Assembly (NCBI GenBank): GCA_001566295.1 | Contig: KQ964264.1 | Location: 62,001 to 126,000 of the forward strand | Length of the DNA: 64,000 nucleotides | Reading direction: 5' to 3' | From: Microdochium bolleyi | Taxonomy: Eukaryota > Ascomycota > Sordariomycetes > Xylariales > Microdochiaceae | In this document: positions 22,382 through 33,885 of the stretch, in pieces | Numbering within the stretch: position 1 is the first letter of the stretch | Layout: every line of letters starts with the position of its first letter | Made by a program: the position numbers and the translations under genes | Notes under the pieces: generated by a model | Databases searched by the model: none | What the model was told of the DNA's origin: nothing | Seen by the model: only the letters and a program-made list of their open reading frames with translations

Positions 22382-24893
22382 GGTAGAATACGCGTGGAAT
22401 TCGCAAAACAATGAGCAGAGGACATGAGACAGTCACAGTCACAGGAAAGGAAGCAACGGGCCAGAAAAGTCAGACATGGTGCGGGGAAGCGAAGGACACG
22501 ATGGCCTGCTTGGAGAATGTAACATGCAGGGCCGCAAGCATGACACGCAGGAGGGCCAGGGTCGATGCAGCTAGGTCGCCGATGAGGCAGATCGTCGGCC
22601 GTGGGATCAAGGTCGTTGGACCATGAGAGCTGCCGGTCGCCGACACGCTCCCCTTTAAGACGCCGCGGATCCGACGAGAGGGTTCAGGAGAAACCATGGA
22701 TGCCGAAAGCGAGCAGCGGTCATGGCAGTCGCCGGGATGCGACTGTGCCGCAGGCGTGGTCTCGGTGTGCGAGGCGAGGAGGCACGTGTCAGCCAGGCCC
22801 CAAGGGAGGCGAGTCGGTCGAGGCATCGTGACCCCACATGGCTGGCGTGTCGTGGCAGGCATTGCCGTCGTTTATTTCCCAGTTGGTGATGTTCCAGTTT
22901 GGGGGAACGGTCAGGGGCGGAGGAGCCGAGGGGAAGCGGGGGCAGTGGACTGGGCTGGTGCCTCAGGCAGGCGTCCTCGGCGTGTCCAGGAGGCCCGACG
23001 GAACCTTGGAAGCACCAGACCTCAGCCCCTTCCGAAGGCCGTTCCTCCGACGCTGCTCCCGCCTGCCCGGGCAACTGCCGTCCGTGCCCAAGACAGAGAA
23101 AAGTCTCGACGCTCGACTCTCGGCCCTCGAGCCCTCATCAGGAAAGGCTGCCTCAGTCATGTATGCACATCAGCTGGCCACGGCCCGAGTCAAGCCGCAA
23201 GACCAAAGCCTTCCGTCGCCTCGATTGTCGGCATTTACCCCAACTCTGGCTTCCAGATTTTCTTGGATTACGGCAAGCCACGACGCCTCCTGGTCTCTGC
23301 AGCCTCCGGGCGAATTTTCCCCGAGCACGAGCCTCTTCCCCGCTCTCGTCGTCCTTCGAGCCGGGGCTTGCCATTTTTCACCCGTCGCCAATTTCCAAGC
23401 CCCAGAACAGCCGCTCGGCACACGTCTTGATTCCTGCTTGGCTACCCGCCTTCTCCACAACCCCGTGAGCCCTACGGCCCCGGTCAGTTTCCCAGCCTCG
23501 ATGCTCATGTTGGGGGTGCACGTGGCAATTCCCGCCGATTATGAGCATGCTCGACTTCGCTACACTACGTATGGTCGAGGTCTGCTTCTCCACACGCATA
23601 ATTAATCATCTCCAGATTTCGTCGTCGGGTTATTATGGAGTACCCCGTGTCGTGGACCTGGGGAAACAGTGGCCCTTGAGGTGGACCTGCTGCTCTGAAG
23701 TCAATTCCATACCTCGCCAGCTCTGTCAGTCCGCGCTCACACACCTTGAAGATACAGGTCAGCCAGACCTGGGCATGCAACGCGGAGAACCAAAAGAGCG
23801 CATAGGCTGTGTCTCTCGTCAGGTCATGGCCCGAAGCACCGACCCAAAACCTGTCACTCGAGCCAGCATTCTGGTCGTGGTGGTCATCTCCGGGGAAACC
23901 CGGGGTTCCATTGGCTCTCCAAGGTTGACCCCGGACACGAGCGCCGTCATGGCCGGACGTTCACGGCGTGCCAATCTGACAGTCCGGGCACACTGGCCCA
24001 TCATCGCCACCGACTCCTATGCACGGATTACTGCACCGAGGACCAGCCCGCGGCCAATCCTGACGCGCGGTCCCCATGGCATGAACGGAAATGCTGCCCA
24101 GCCCAGAAACGACCATGACAAGAGAAAAATTAACAGTTGCCAACGACCCCCACGACCTAGATTCCCTAGCCTCGGATTGGCGTCGGCCGATGGCTTGACG
24201 GCGGCGACAGCGATTCGCGGCAAAACCCCACGGGGGCACCCAATCAGACAACTCTGCCGAGCGGGGTCTCGGGTCATCTCCTCAAGAGCTGGACTCAATG
24301 CAGTCTTGGTGACTGACTGGCGTGGTCGGCTTGGCCGCCCCTGTGGAGTAGTCCATTGCGGCTAACGTCAAAGGGCTGGCTTGGACTGGTTAGGCTGCCT
24401 GCACGGGCGAATCCGTGGACGATAATGGTGGCCTTAGCATCTCGTGGCACTGGACAGGCCCCATTCCATGGCCCAGCCCATGCCTGGTCTTAGCAGTGAG
24501 GCCTTGGCCGGCCTTTTCGGCGGAACTTGCCCGGGGGGTGAGTGTTTGTCCAGGGCCTGGCTTGTTGGTTCGGAACGCTCCTCATTCGTCCCCAGGATCC
24601 CCAACCGGTTCCTCCCTGCCGGCCTGGGGATGCGGGGATCTCGGTCCTTCCCACCACGACCATACACCCGTGGCCAGCTCCACTCGGCCGACTCGCTCGC
24701 ATGGAGGCCAGACCTGGGGTTGGACGTGTGTCCGGCTCCTATTTATTAGACCCCAGATTCCCCAGCTCTCATCCCGCATCTCGAGACTCACTCCTCGTCC
24801 TTGTCGCGTCTTCTTTGGCTGTTCAGCTCGCTGCACGACCTTCCAGTGTTCGACATCCCAGCCCGGCAAGACAGAGAGCCCCCCACAGTCACC
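22382..24893. other. Divergent promoter region, 2.5 kb, between alpha-mannosidase and transporter
   Basis: Separates the two start codons. Several long frames (22696-23605 in three frames, 23541-24365) overlap one another and lack motifs, so none is called. CCGGGG/CGGGG words near 23889-23906 fit the CreA carbon-repressor consensus SYGGRG, but such words are common in GC-rich DNA. A TATTTATTA box lies about 150 bp before the transporter ATG. Confidence 0.45.
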
Positions 24894-26771
24894 ATGGCGT
24901 CCACCGACCACGGCAATGCCGAGGCCAACATTGGCAAGCCCCGTCCTGAGCACTCTGAGCATGCTGGCTACACCCCAGACATGGAGCTCATCGAGGCCGC
25001 GGTCGCCAACTCGGACGCAGAGGCCCTGATCCCCAAGAAGGAGCTCTTCTCGCGATACATGCCCGCCGTCCTCTTCAGCATGGGCCTCAGCTTGGCCCTT
25101 GTCATGGAGGGTATGGACACTGGCTTGATCAACAACTTCTTCGCCCATCCGGCGTACCTCGCGCGCTTTGGCTGGCCTAACCCGGCCAAGAATGGCGAGT
25201 TGTACATTTCAGCGACCTGGCAGTCCGGCATTGGCGCTGGCAACAACTGTGGTGCCATCATTGGTCTCCTCCTCAACGGTTGGCTGCAGTCGAGGTTCGG
25301 CTCGCGCAGAGTCTACATGGTACGTCTGCATACTTGACCTTGGACCCTAATCTATTTCCCAAGGTGCCACTAGCTAACCATGGGACTGCCTTCCACAGGG
25401 TGCGATGGTCGTCATGGCCGCCACTATCTTCGTCCTCTTCTTCAGCACCAGCGTCACCATGCTCCTGATCGGCAACATCATGTGCGGTATCCCGTGGGGT
25501 GTTTTCCAGACTCTTACGACCGCGTACGCCGCCGAGATCTGCCCGGCTGCCATGCGTGGTTACCTGACCGCCTGGGTCTCCATGTGCTGGGGTGCCGGTA
25601 CTTTCCTGGCCACTGGTGTTCTCCGTGGCTCTCTTGGCCTCTCCGGCGACGCTGGCTGGCAGGTGCCATACGCCCTGCAGTGGATTTGGATCCCTCCGTT
25701 GTTCGCTGTCGGCTTCTTCGCCCCCGAGTCTCCCTGGTACCTCATCCGCATCGGCAAGATCGCCGAGGCCGAGAAGTCTCTGCGCCGTCTCGCCCGCAAG
25801 GACTTCTACACTGAGCGCAGCATGGCCGAGACCCTGGCCCTGATGAAGCACACCAACGAGATGGAGAAGATCGAGGCTGCCAACAGCAGCTACCGCGACT
25901 GCTTCCACGGTACCAACGCGCGCCGCACGATGGTCACCTGCTTTGCCTGGATCATCCAGATGCTCAACGGCCAGTCCATCACCTCGTACGCCGTCATCAT
26001 GCTCAAGAACGTCGGCATGGACACGGTCGCCGCATTCAACTACAACATGGGCATCCAGTCGGTCAACATCTTCGCCACCGGTATCGCCATTATCCTCATG
26101 GGCAGAATCAACCGCCGTACCTTCTACCTCTTCGGCTCGTCCGGCATCGGCGCGATGATGTTGATCATCGGCATCCTGGGCTTCTTCAACCTCGGCTCGG
26201 TCGTCCCCGTCGTCGTCGCCGCCCTCCTGGTTGTCGTCCAGATCATCTTCAAGATCTCCCTCGGCCCCACCACCTATGTCATCGTCGGCGAGATTGCGTC
26301 CAGCCGTGTCCGCGCCCAGACAATCGTCCTCGGCCGCGCCGTCTACGTTGCCTGCCAGCTCGTCGTCCAGCAGCTCAACCCGCGCATGCTCCAGAACGAC
26401 CCCACTGCCTGGAACTGGGGTGCTCGCACCGGCCTCTTCTACTTCGGCCTCTGCTTCATCTGGGTCGTCTGGATCTTCTTCTGCCTGCCCGAGACCCGCA
26501 ACCGTAGCTTTGCCGACATCGACTACCTCTTCCAGAAGAAGGTCAACGCCCGCAAGTTCACCTCGACTCCCATCGATTGTAAGTCTAGATTCCACTCTCC
26601 CATCGCCCCGTGTGCTCTATATGTATCAACCTTCTGAACAACGACCGCTGACCATTTGCCTTCTTTTCCCACACTACAGTGTTCGAGATTGTCCCTGCCA
26701 GCAACGGCAAGATGGCCGACGACGAGCCCACCGAGACCATTGCCGAGCACATCTCGGAGAAGCGTGTCTAA
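24894..26771 (+). CDS. MFS sugar/alpha-glucoside transporter, 565 aa, 3 exons
   Basis: Exons 24894..25319, 25399..26578 and 26680..26771; introns of 79 and 101 bp (GTACGT/CACAG; GTAAGT/CTACAG). The ATG is in a strong CACCATGGC context. The N-tail of about 60 residues is acidic and soluble. Helix 1 starts at about 58. Visible Sugar_tr marks are GSRR after helix 2, AAEICPAAMRG in helix 4, PESPWYLIRIGK before the central loop, MGRINRR after helix 8, and PETRNRSFADID after helix 12. Its style is again the maltose/alpha-glucoside permease group. The last small exon encodes only a short cytosolic tail (LFEIVPASNG, ISEKRV). Codon use is strongly C-ending, suggesting good expression. It is divergent from the alpha-mannosidase. 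Confidence 0.94.
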
Positions 26772-27782
26772 ACGATCGCGAACGACTTATAATTCGGGGT
26801 TTGATGGGGCAGCCAAGACGGTTGGGAAGGAGTTCCGCGACATTGCTTCCCGCACACATATACAAGGGAGGAATGTGTACGGCTCTTCTCTCCTCGGCCC
26901 TCCTTGGTTGACTCCGTTCTCGTTGGTGGGTTTCGGACGTTCCAGGCTAGCTCTCTAGAGGTCCTTGTCTATAGATCTCGAATGACATCCGACGTCTCTT
27001 CTATTTTCAAAACTCGTTAAAGAAATCGTGTCTTGTCTGTGAGAACATGAGTATGTGAGTGTGCATCAACCAATAGGACGCCCCGGGCCATGTCAAAACG
27101 AAAAATCCGTGAGGACTACGTTGTCAATGGCAAGTTCCCCTGAAAGACCCGTTGCTCGCCCGCCCTCTTTTTCACTTGGATTATAAGCATATATCGCAAA
27201 TGTCCAGGCATTTTATGGTGGGAACCGCACTGTCCGAAGAGAGGGAAGAACAGGGGGACGTAGTGAGAGGACTTCACTACCCCGGTACATTCCGTCATTT
27301 CCGACAACAAGAACCTACGAAGCGGACTACCAAATCTTCTGTGTCTTGTCTTGACCACACGACCCAAGCTGATTTTCCTATTGTCCGGTCGCGACCAAGT
27401 GGAGCCGCGGGCGGGAGGGCCGCGGTTTCATCATTCATTCTCTTACAGCTGGGGGCAACGCTGAATGAGATGGGAGTAATGGAGCAGACACATCAAGCTT
27501 TATTTCACAAAGCGCTCCAAAGTCACAGAGTGCGCAAGACTGTGTTGAGGCCGCAAACCCGTTGCGTGGAGCGGTTGTTATATAATAACGACAAGAGGAG
27601 ATCTGTGGAATATATAAAACGCGCGGGGACCCGTGAGGGTCAAGGCAAACAAAGAAGGGCAGTCAAGGTCAAAAGAAAAGCAAAAGAGCTGATAGAACCA
27701 GCCGGGCCATGACGGTGGTTTTGATACTACCCCAGCTTGCGAAAGGTTGTTGGCTCTTGTGCGCCGCCAGCCCGGACGCATC
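26772..27782. other. Intergenic, 1.0 kb, between two converging 3' ends
   Basis: The transporter and the following minus-strand gene converge here. A 186-codon frame at 27152-27712 (+) is polar, shows no motif and overlaps the neighbour's 3' region; it is not called. Confidence 0.5.
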
Positions 27783-28676
27783 TTACCTCCGAATACGCCG
27801 GCGTAGGACCACCTCCACGCCCTCGTCCTCGGGCGAAGACGAGAGGCGGTGGCCGTAGCATCGCTGGCATGCGCCGCGGAGAGGCGAGGGGCGGCCACAC
27901 CGGCACAAGTAGACGCCGCCGCCGCCGCCGTCCGCACCATGCGAGTTCATGCTCCGTGGCACCGCGCGGTGGTGGTCCCAGGGCTCGTCCTCCGAGGGCT
28001 GCGTGACCCACTGCTGCATGCTGTGCTGGTTTGCGACCCGGCGTGAGAGCTCGTCCAGGTCGCTGCCCGAGCCGGTCCAGCCGTTGGTCGGGAACGTGCC
28101 GCCGCGCTGGCTGATAGAGTACTCGTGGCTGTACCCGAGCTCGCTTGGCGGCTGGTCGGCCATAGAGGAGTGCTCGCCGCCGGGGCGCATGGCGGCAAAA
28201 CGGGTCGCCATGGCGTGGTCTATGTCGAGCGGCACTGGATAATCATGAGCTTGGGAGTCGTCCTGGGAGAGTTCGGCGAAGGCTGCATATGAGCCGCTGC
28301 TCAGTCCGGCGTCGGTATCTTCGCTGTCGAGAGGACTCTGGCGTCCCGCTTGATGTGAGGCAGGCCCGTTGCCACGACGCGTGGACCGGTGCCGTGCTGT
28401 CTCTGAAGGTGCATCACGAGCGAGCTGGGTCGTATGGGTGCTCAGATGCCTGTCGGTATCGTTGTCCGCGCCGTCGACGTGTTGCGTCTGGCCATGGTGA
28501 GTATCACGATGACTGGCACGATGGGTGTCACCCCGGCGGGACCTCCGTGGATGTGGTGAGTTGGGCAAGCGATCGTCCGAGCGCCTTGACTGTTGTCGCT
28601 GCGACCATGATCGTGAGTGCTTGAAGAGTCAATTGGTGTATGTGATGAGAACAAGACCTACCTTGTCTCGGCTCAT
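27783..28676 (-). CDS. Arg/Ser/His-rich protein with C-terminal Cys knuckle, about 283 aa
   Basis: The main exon 28619..27783 is open through. A first exon of only 15 nt (28676..28662, MSRDK) joins it across a 42-bp intron (GTAGGT, TTGAC, TTCAAG); this is very short, so the true start may differ. The N-terminal 100 residues are rich in Arg, Ser, His, Asp and Thr (SR-like). The middle has scattered acidic/Gly text. The C-terminus has CRCGRPSPLRGACQRC, a CxCx9CxxC arrangement like a small zinc knuckle, followed by an acidic patch and a basic end (RRRIRR). No family is recognised. An RNA- or nucleic-acid-linked role is only a guess. Confidence 0.6.
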
Positions 28677-31118
28677 GGTGGTGTCTGTCTCTTGAGTGCC
28701 TGATGGAAGACTGACGTGAGTGATGGAGCGGTAATGACCAGAGGATTATGTAGGAACAAGCGAAGGCAAGGAAGGGCTAATGCAAAGTTGATGACTGAAG
28801 AAGCCAAGAGGCTGCCCTGATGTCTCCGTCTGCTCTCAGAGCTCGCGGGTTGTCCAATATCCTTTATACCTTTCCCGAATGTACAAGTGTGGTGGAGTCG
28901 GCGACTTGGGGTACACAACATTGGATGAAGTACATATGATGGCCCCTGCACCTGCCGAACCCAGTGGCGCACGTCGTTGTTATCGTCTTCATTGTATGTT
29001 TGGAAGAACGACGGGCCTCGGAGCTCGCAGAGCTGCGCCACCAGGCTCACCGACTGCAGTCGAGGTAATGGCTACCAAGGCAGACTTGCCAGGTCTCTGC
29101 TGGCCCATCGTCCAACAAGACGGCTCGCTCACCGAAACGAACGAGATCTGGTAGTGTGAATGGAACTGCATGTTCCAGTGCGATATGTGCCCCTGAACGC
29201 ACGAGGCAGACACATGCAGGGAACAGGTCACATACAACCGCGATAATGCAGTCGAGCGTCGGGACGCCTGTCAGCGAGTGGCCGCCGCCCTGTGCCACTG
29301 TTGTAAAACGAGTAACCACATGACGGGCTACCGAGCCGAAGGACTGCCAACGCTGCGGGCGTGCATGCAGAGGCAGAGGAAGTGAGACAGCGCTTCCCCG
29401 GTGGCTCATGAGTTCGGGGATCGTCCGACTGGGTGAGCGGGAGGGTGCCCGGCAAGCTCAGCTCACGTGGCCGGAGTTGCAGGGCAGGAGGCGAGCGGAG
29501 GTTAACCAGCGCGTCGGAAACACAACAGCCCGGGCCGGTGCTTGATGGACATCATCCCGTTGGGCAGCCATGGCTTCCATGCAGGGAGAGGGCAGGCATC
29601 ACGGATGCACGACGTGTCTTACCCGCCGCGATCCCGCTGCCACCAGGACAGACTGGGTGGGAGGACCCCTGCCTGAAGAAACCACAGGGCTCTCCAGGTC
29701 GACCGCGTAAGGCTGCCGCTGCTTCCGAGCACACGACAAGATCCGATCTCTGGGGTCGCCAGGAGAGATCGGAAGATCCGAGTACATATGCACATGTTGC
29801 AAGGCGGGCGGCAGTGCATCGTCGATGCCGCTACTGGTCGAAGTAGAAGCCCGCATCGTACGGGAACCCGGCCGAGTGGCCAGAAGAGAAGATCAATGGT
29901 TCGCGTGTGCAGTGCGCTGGCAACTCGAGATATGGTCATTGCAACATGGCAAGAGAAGGGGGGAAGCGGGGTTGCATTGCATTGGCTGGCAGCAAGTCCA
30001 AGGGCAGGAATGTTGAATAGATGAATGTGGTTGCACACGGGCACTGCGCGAGGCTGCCACGACGTCATGCTTCACCGCCATTGTCCTTCCGCACCTTCCC
30101 ACCTTCGCGACGGAAAGTACGCGTACCTTCAGGTAATTACACTGCACCTGCAGGCTTCCATTGTTCTATGCCCACAGCAGCATCCCGAGTCCATCAGGCA
30201 GCCGAGGCCGTTCGAGTCGCTGGATTGAGGCCTCACCCACGATTCCGTGTCACATCCCCAGAGGCAGGCGACCAGGCGCAGCAACACGCACGCATCCTGG
30301 TGCGCGCACTACGGCGTCTGTTTGCACCTTTGCTTCTTCAGGGTTTGGAGGTGAGCAGAAGGTCTCGACGGGGTTTCGATGCTCATCGTGGGCTCTACCT
30401 CACAAGGTAGCTTGAAAACATGGAGATGCCCCCGGTTGTACATGCTGATTTAGGCTAAGATCAGGCTTGGTTGTCTAGTGCCGGCAGCTGTGACCGTTCC
30501 CTCAGACCCCAGTCGCGCCGGCTGTCACAAGCAACCGAAGACGTCCTCGCAGTTGTCTCGACCGCTTGCCGAGCTGGCCCCGGAGTGACTGGAGCGAGCA
30601 TCGCCACGAGTGCATGGGAGTTCAGCTGTCATCCACATCGGCCTGACAATGTGCCTAGTAATAGCAACGGGAAAATGACCGGATTCGATTGAACACGAGC
30701 GGCGAGTCACAGCGACGCAGAAGGTACTGATCGGAAGGAAGACTTCAGAAGCTCAGTGCCTGCACAGTGCAGCGCTGCAATTGGCGCGGAAGCACTCAGC
30801 TTGTGTGGGCATGAAGCTGGCAGGAGCCGTAGCCGGCCCTGACCTGACCCAAGAAAAAAAAAATGGAAACGCCGGCGTGACGTGACACTGTGACTGACTT
30901 AGCGAGACAGCTCCGAGAGCAGCAGGCCCGGCGACATCGCCCGCCCGTCACCCCACAGCAACCACGGCGCTAATCCATCGTCGTCCCATCCCGCACCAGA
31001 CCCCCATCACCCCCTCCTTCCCTCTTCCATTTAAGAGGTCGTTCGTTGTCGCCCGCATTGCCACCGTCGTCGCGTCTTTCTTCTCGAGCTTCGCATTCCT
31101 GCATCGCCAACTGCCACC
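28677..31118. other. Intergenic, 2.4 kb, nothing recognised except the aminotransferase promoter
   Basis: Divergent region between the SR-like protein and the aspartate aminotransferase. The frames at 29433-29846 and 30021-30410 have no motif. A TATA-like CATTTAAGA lies about 90 bp before the aminotransferase ATG at 31119, preceded by a pyrimidine-rich tract. Confidence 0.5.
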
Positions 31119-32829
31119 ATGCTCTCCACTCTCCGCCTCGCAGCGCGGCCGGTTGTCGCCCGCCGTGCCGCCTCCGCCCTCACCTTCCGCGCCGCCCGGG
31201 CCGGCTCGACCTGGGCCAACGTGCAGCAGGGTCCTCCTGTAAGCTCAAATCTTCTGCAGCCTGTGAGATAGGAACAGGAAGCTCATCACTAACGCAAATC
31301 GGCCCGTGCTCTAGGATGTGAGTAGCTCAGCATCTTAGCTCGGCAGCCCCGCGACATCGTATCGCCAACATGACATAACCCACTAACCTTCGGCACCTCG
31401 TCCGTCCTACAGGCCATTCTTGGTAAGTGCCTCTCTTTGTGCCCAGCGGGCCAGAACTTGCTCAGAAACGAGAAGTTAGCTTGAGCGATGCTAACAAGTG
31501 ACTCTAATAGGCATCACCGAGGCTTTCAAGGCCGATTCCTTCCCCCAGAAGATCAACCTTGGTATGGCACGCCCTGCCCTCTCGCGATGACCGACTCCGA
31601 CCCGTATGCCGCTTCCCGTCGAACCAGAATACCGCTAATCAACCGCTTTTATCAGGTGTCGGCGCCTACCGTGACGACAAGGGCAAGCCCTACGTTCTCC
31701 CCTCCGTTCGCACCGCTGAGGAGAAGGTGATTGCCTCGCGCTTGAACAAGGAGTACGCCGGCATTACCGGTATTCCCGAGTTCACCAAGGCCGCCATCGA
31801 GCTCGCCTACGGCAAGAACTCATCCGCCCTCGACCGCATCGCCGCAACCCAGACGATCTCCGGCACTGGTGCCCTCCGTATCGGTGCTGCCTTCATTGCC
31901 CGTCACTTCCCCGGCGAGAAGAAGATCTACGTCCCCAACCCCTCGTGGGCCAACCACAAGGCTGTCTTCAGCGATGCCGGCCTTGCCGTTGAGCAGTACC
32001 GTTACTACGACAAGAAGACCATCGGCCTCGACTTCGAGGGCATGATCGCCGACATCAAGGCCGCCCCCAAGGGCAGCATCTTCCTCTTCCACGCCTGCGC
32101 CCACAACCCCACTGGTGTCGACCCCACCGTCGAGCAGTGGAAGGAGATTAGCAATGCCGTCAAGGCCCAGGGCCACTTCGCCTTCTTCGACATGGCCTAC
32201 CAGGGCTTCGCCAGCGGCGACACCGACAAGGACGCCTTCGCTCTCCGCCACTTTGTCGAGGAGGGCCACGACATCGCCCTCTGCCAGAGCTTCGCCAAGA
32301 ACATGGTATGTGTACTTGGATGTTGCAGTCGACGGTGCTTTATCTTCTTGCCAGCAGGATGACTAATTCAAGTATTTAGGGTCTTTACGGTGAGCGCGTC
32401 GGCGCCTTCTCGATCCTTGGTGCCTCAGCCGAGGAGAAGAAGCGCATCGACTCCCAGATCAAGATTATCGTCCGCCCCATGTACTCGAACCCTCCCATCC
32501 ACGGTGCCCGCATTGCAGCCGAGATCCTGAACAACCCGGAGCTCAACAAGCAGTGGCTCGCCGAGGTCAAGGAGATGGCCGACCGCATCATCACCATGCG
32601 CGCCCTGCTCAAGGAGAACCTCGAGAAGCTCGGCAGCAAGCACGATTGGAGCCACATCACATCCCAGATCGGCATGTTCGCCTACACCGGCCTCGATGCC
32701 GAGAGCATGTCCAAGCTCGCCACTGAGCACAGCGTATACGCCACCAAGGACGGCCGCATCAGCGTTGCTGGTATCACAACCGAGAACGTTGGCCGTCTCG
32801 CCGAGGCCATCTTCAAGGTCAAGGGTTGA
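31119..32829 (+). CDS. AAT1: Aspartate aminotransferase, mitochondrial, 427 aa, 6 exons including 3-nt and 10-nt exons
   Basis: Exons 31119..31238, 31315..31317 (GAT), 31413..31422, 31511..31561, 31656..32305 and 32380..32829. It interconverts aspartate and 2-oxoglutarate with oxaloacetate and glutamate (PLP, fold type I), in the malate-aspartate shuttle. The N-terminus is a classic matrix targeting peptide (MLSTLRLAARPVVARRAAS, many Arg, no acid). After it come GPPDAILG, ITEAFKAD, GVGAYRDD, the FHACAHNPTGVDP substrate loop and SFAKNMGLYGERVG, with K276 as Schiff-base lysine. The intron after M278 splits this motif. Without the 3-nt exon the conserved Asp of GPPD is lost while the frame is kept. 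Length matches the family. Confidence 0.95.
31315..31317 (+). other. 3-nt microexon (GAT, Asp) in the aspartate aminotransferase gene
   Basis: The triplet is framed by a proper acceptor (CACTAACGC branch, GCTCTAG) and a proper donor (GTGAGT). The next intron has its own branch (CACTAACC) and CTACAG acceptor. Including GAT restores Asp between GPP and AILG, which the family conserves. Splicing straight from exon 1 to 31413 would also be in frame but would drop that residue. Confidence 0.75.
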
Positions 32830-33885
32830 TTGGTGCTCGGAATAACGAATGCGAAAAGTCGAGAACAAAAATTAGAGTCCATGTACGATACTGCCCTTGG
32901 CTACGAACCATGACCGGGTGCGAGCATTGATGTAACCACCTTGAGACGGGCTAGTAGACAACGTTAATGTGAAGATGATATGAATGTGCCAGGCATAGAC
33001 CGAGTATCGTGATAACATTCGGAACAGTGTTGACCGCCTACCCACGCACCGTGATGCGACTGGCTGCCCGTCGGCAGCAGCCACTCCATTTAGCCTGAAG
33101 ACTTGAACTCACAGGAGCTTGATCCCTGGAAGCACACATGGATCGAACAGTGCATTCTGGCGACGTGAAGACACTGCCTCTGTGAGTAGGTACATGCAGG
33201 TCAGCATGAGGCAGGGTCCTTGCCGAGTATGAATTGAAAGTCAATGGCAGTGACTCTTCAGATACCCCTGAAAAACGACCTCGGATCAAGAGCCGGGAAA
33301 GCTACGAGACAGATACCAAAGCAGTACTTCGATCTAGTAGTGCGATGCTGTCGTCATCCGCGGTCGCTGGTGGGTCTCCGGGCTGGAGTCTGGCCGAAGC
33401 TTGTGTGGTCCCTGAGTGCATGACTCCTCCTCGTGGCTGCAAGGCCGGCCGGACCGCCGATCGCGGGGCAATCTGGCCAATATTTTCCAGCACCAGTTCG
33501 CCTCCCCGCCAATGGGCCCGGCTGCCGCCACGACACGACTACCCGCCTGGGCCGCCTCGCCTTCCGACATAGCCCCCAGCTCTTCTTCACTCCTCCTCCG
33601 GCTCGTTGTCATATGTAACATTACCGTCTCCAGTGCTCTTTCGACTGGGATCATTAGATTGCATTGCAGCTGCGGCTTCACGACCACCGCCAACCCCGGC
33701 TCGACTCTTGTTCCTCGTTCCCTACCCCGCGACAGTGACTCACGCAGGGTCAGACAAACGCCCACGACGCCGCGTACAAATATACAGGAACAACCACCTG
33801 CGTACCGGCTCCTCAGAACCCCTCGGCGCTCCTTACCACACCAAAGCTCAGATCCGTCGTCGATCGACAAAACCACACATTCACC
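32830..33885. other. Intergenic, 1.05 kb, tryptophan synthase promoter
   Basis: Holds the 3' UTR of the aminotransferase and the promoter of the tryptophan synthase gene. TGACTC words occur at 33247 and 33419 besides the perfect site listed separately. No coding exon is recognised. Confidence 0.6.
33736..33742. promoter_or_regulatory. TGACTCA element (GCN4/CPC1/CpcA site)
   Basis: A perfect TGACTCA palindrome lies 144 bp before the ATG of tryptophan synthase. This is the binding site of the general amino-acid control activator (Gcn4 in yeast, CPC1 in Neurospora), which induces tryptophan genes on amino-acid starvation. Site and position fit; binding is inferred. Confidence 0.7.

Noticed and set aside
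22696..24365. Several long plus-strand open frames (up to 274 codons) between alpha-mannosidase and the third transporter
   Set aside because: They overlap in different frames, have no motif and look like GC-rich non-coding text; the interval is a divergent promoter region.
27152..27712. 186-codon plus-strand frame
   Set aside because: Polar sequence without motif, lying in the 3' region between converging genes.
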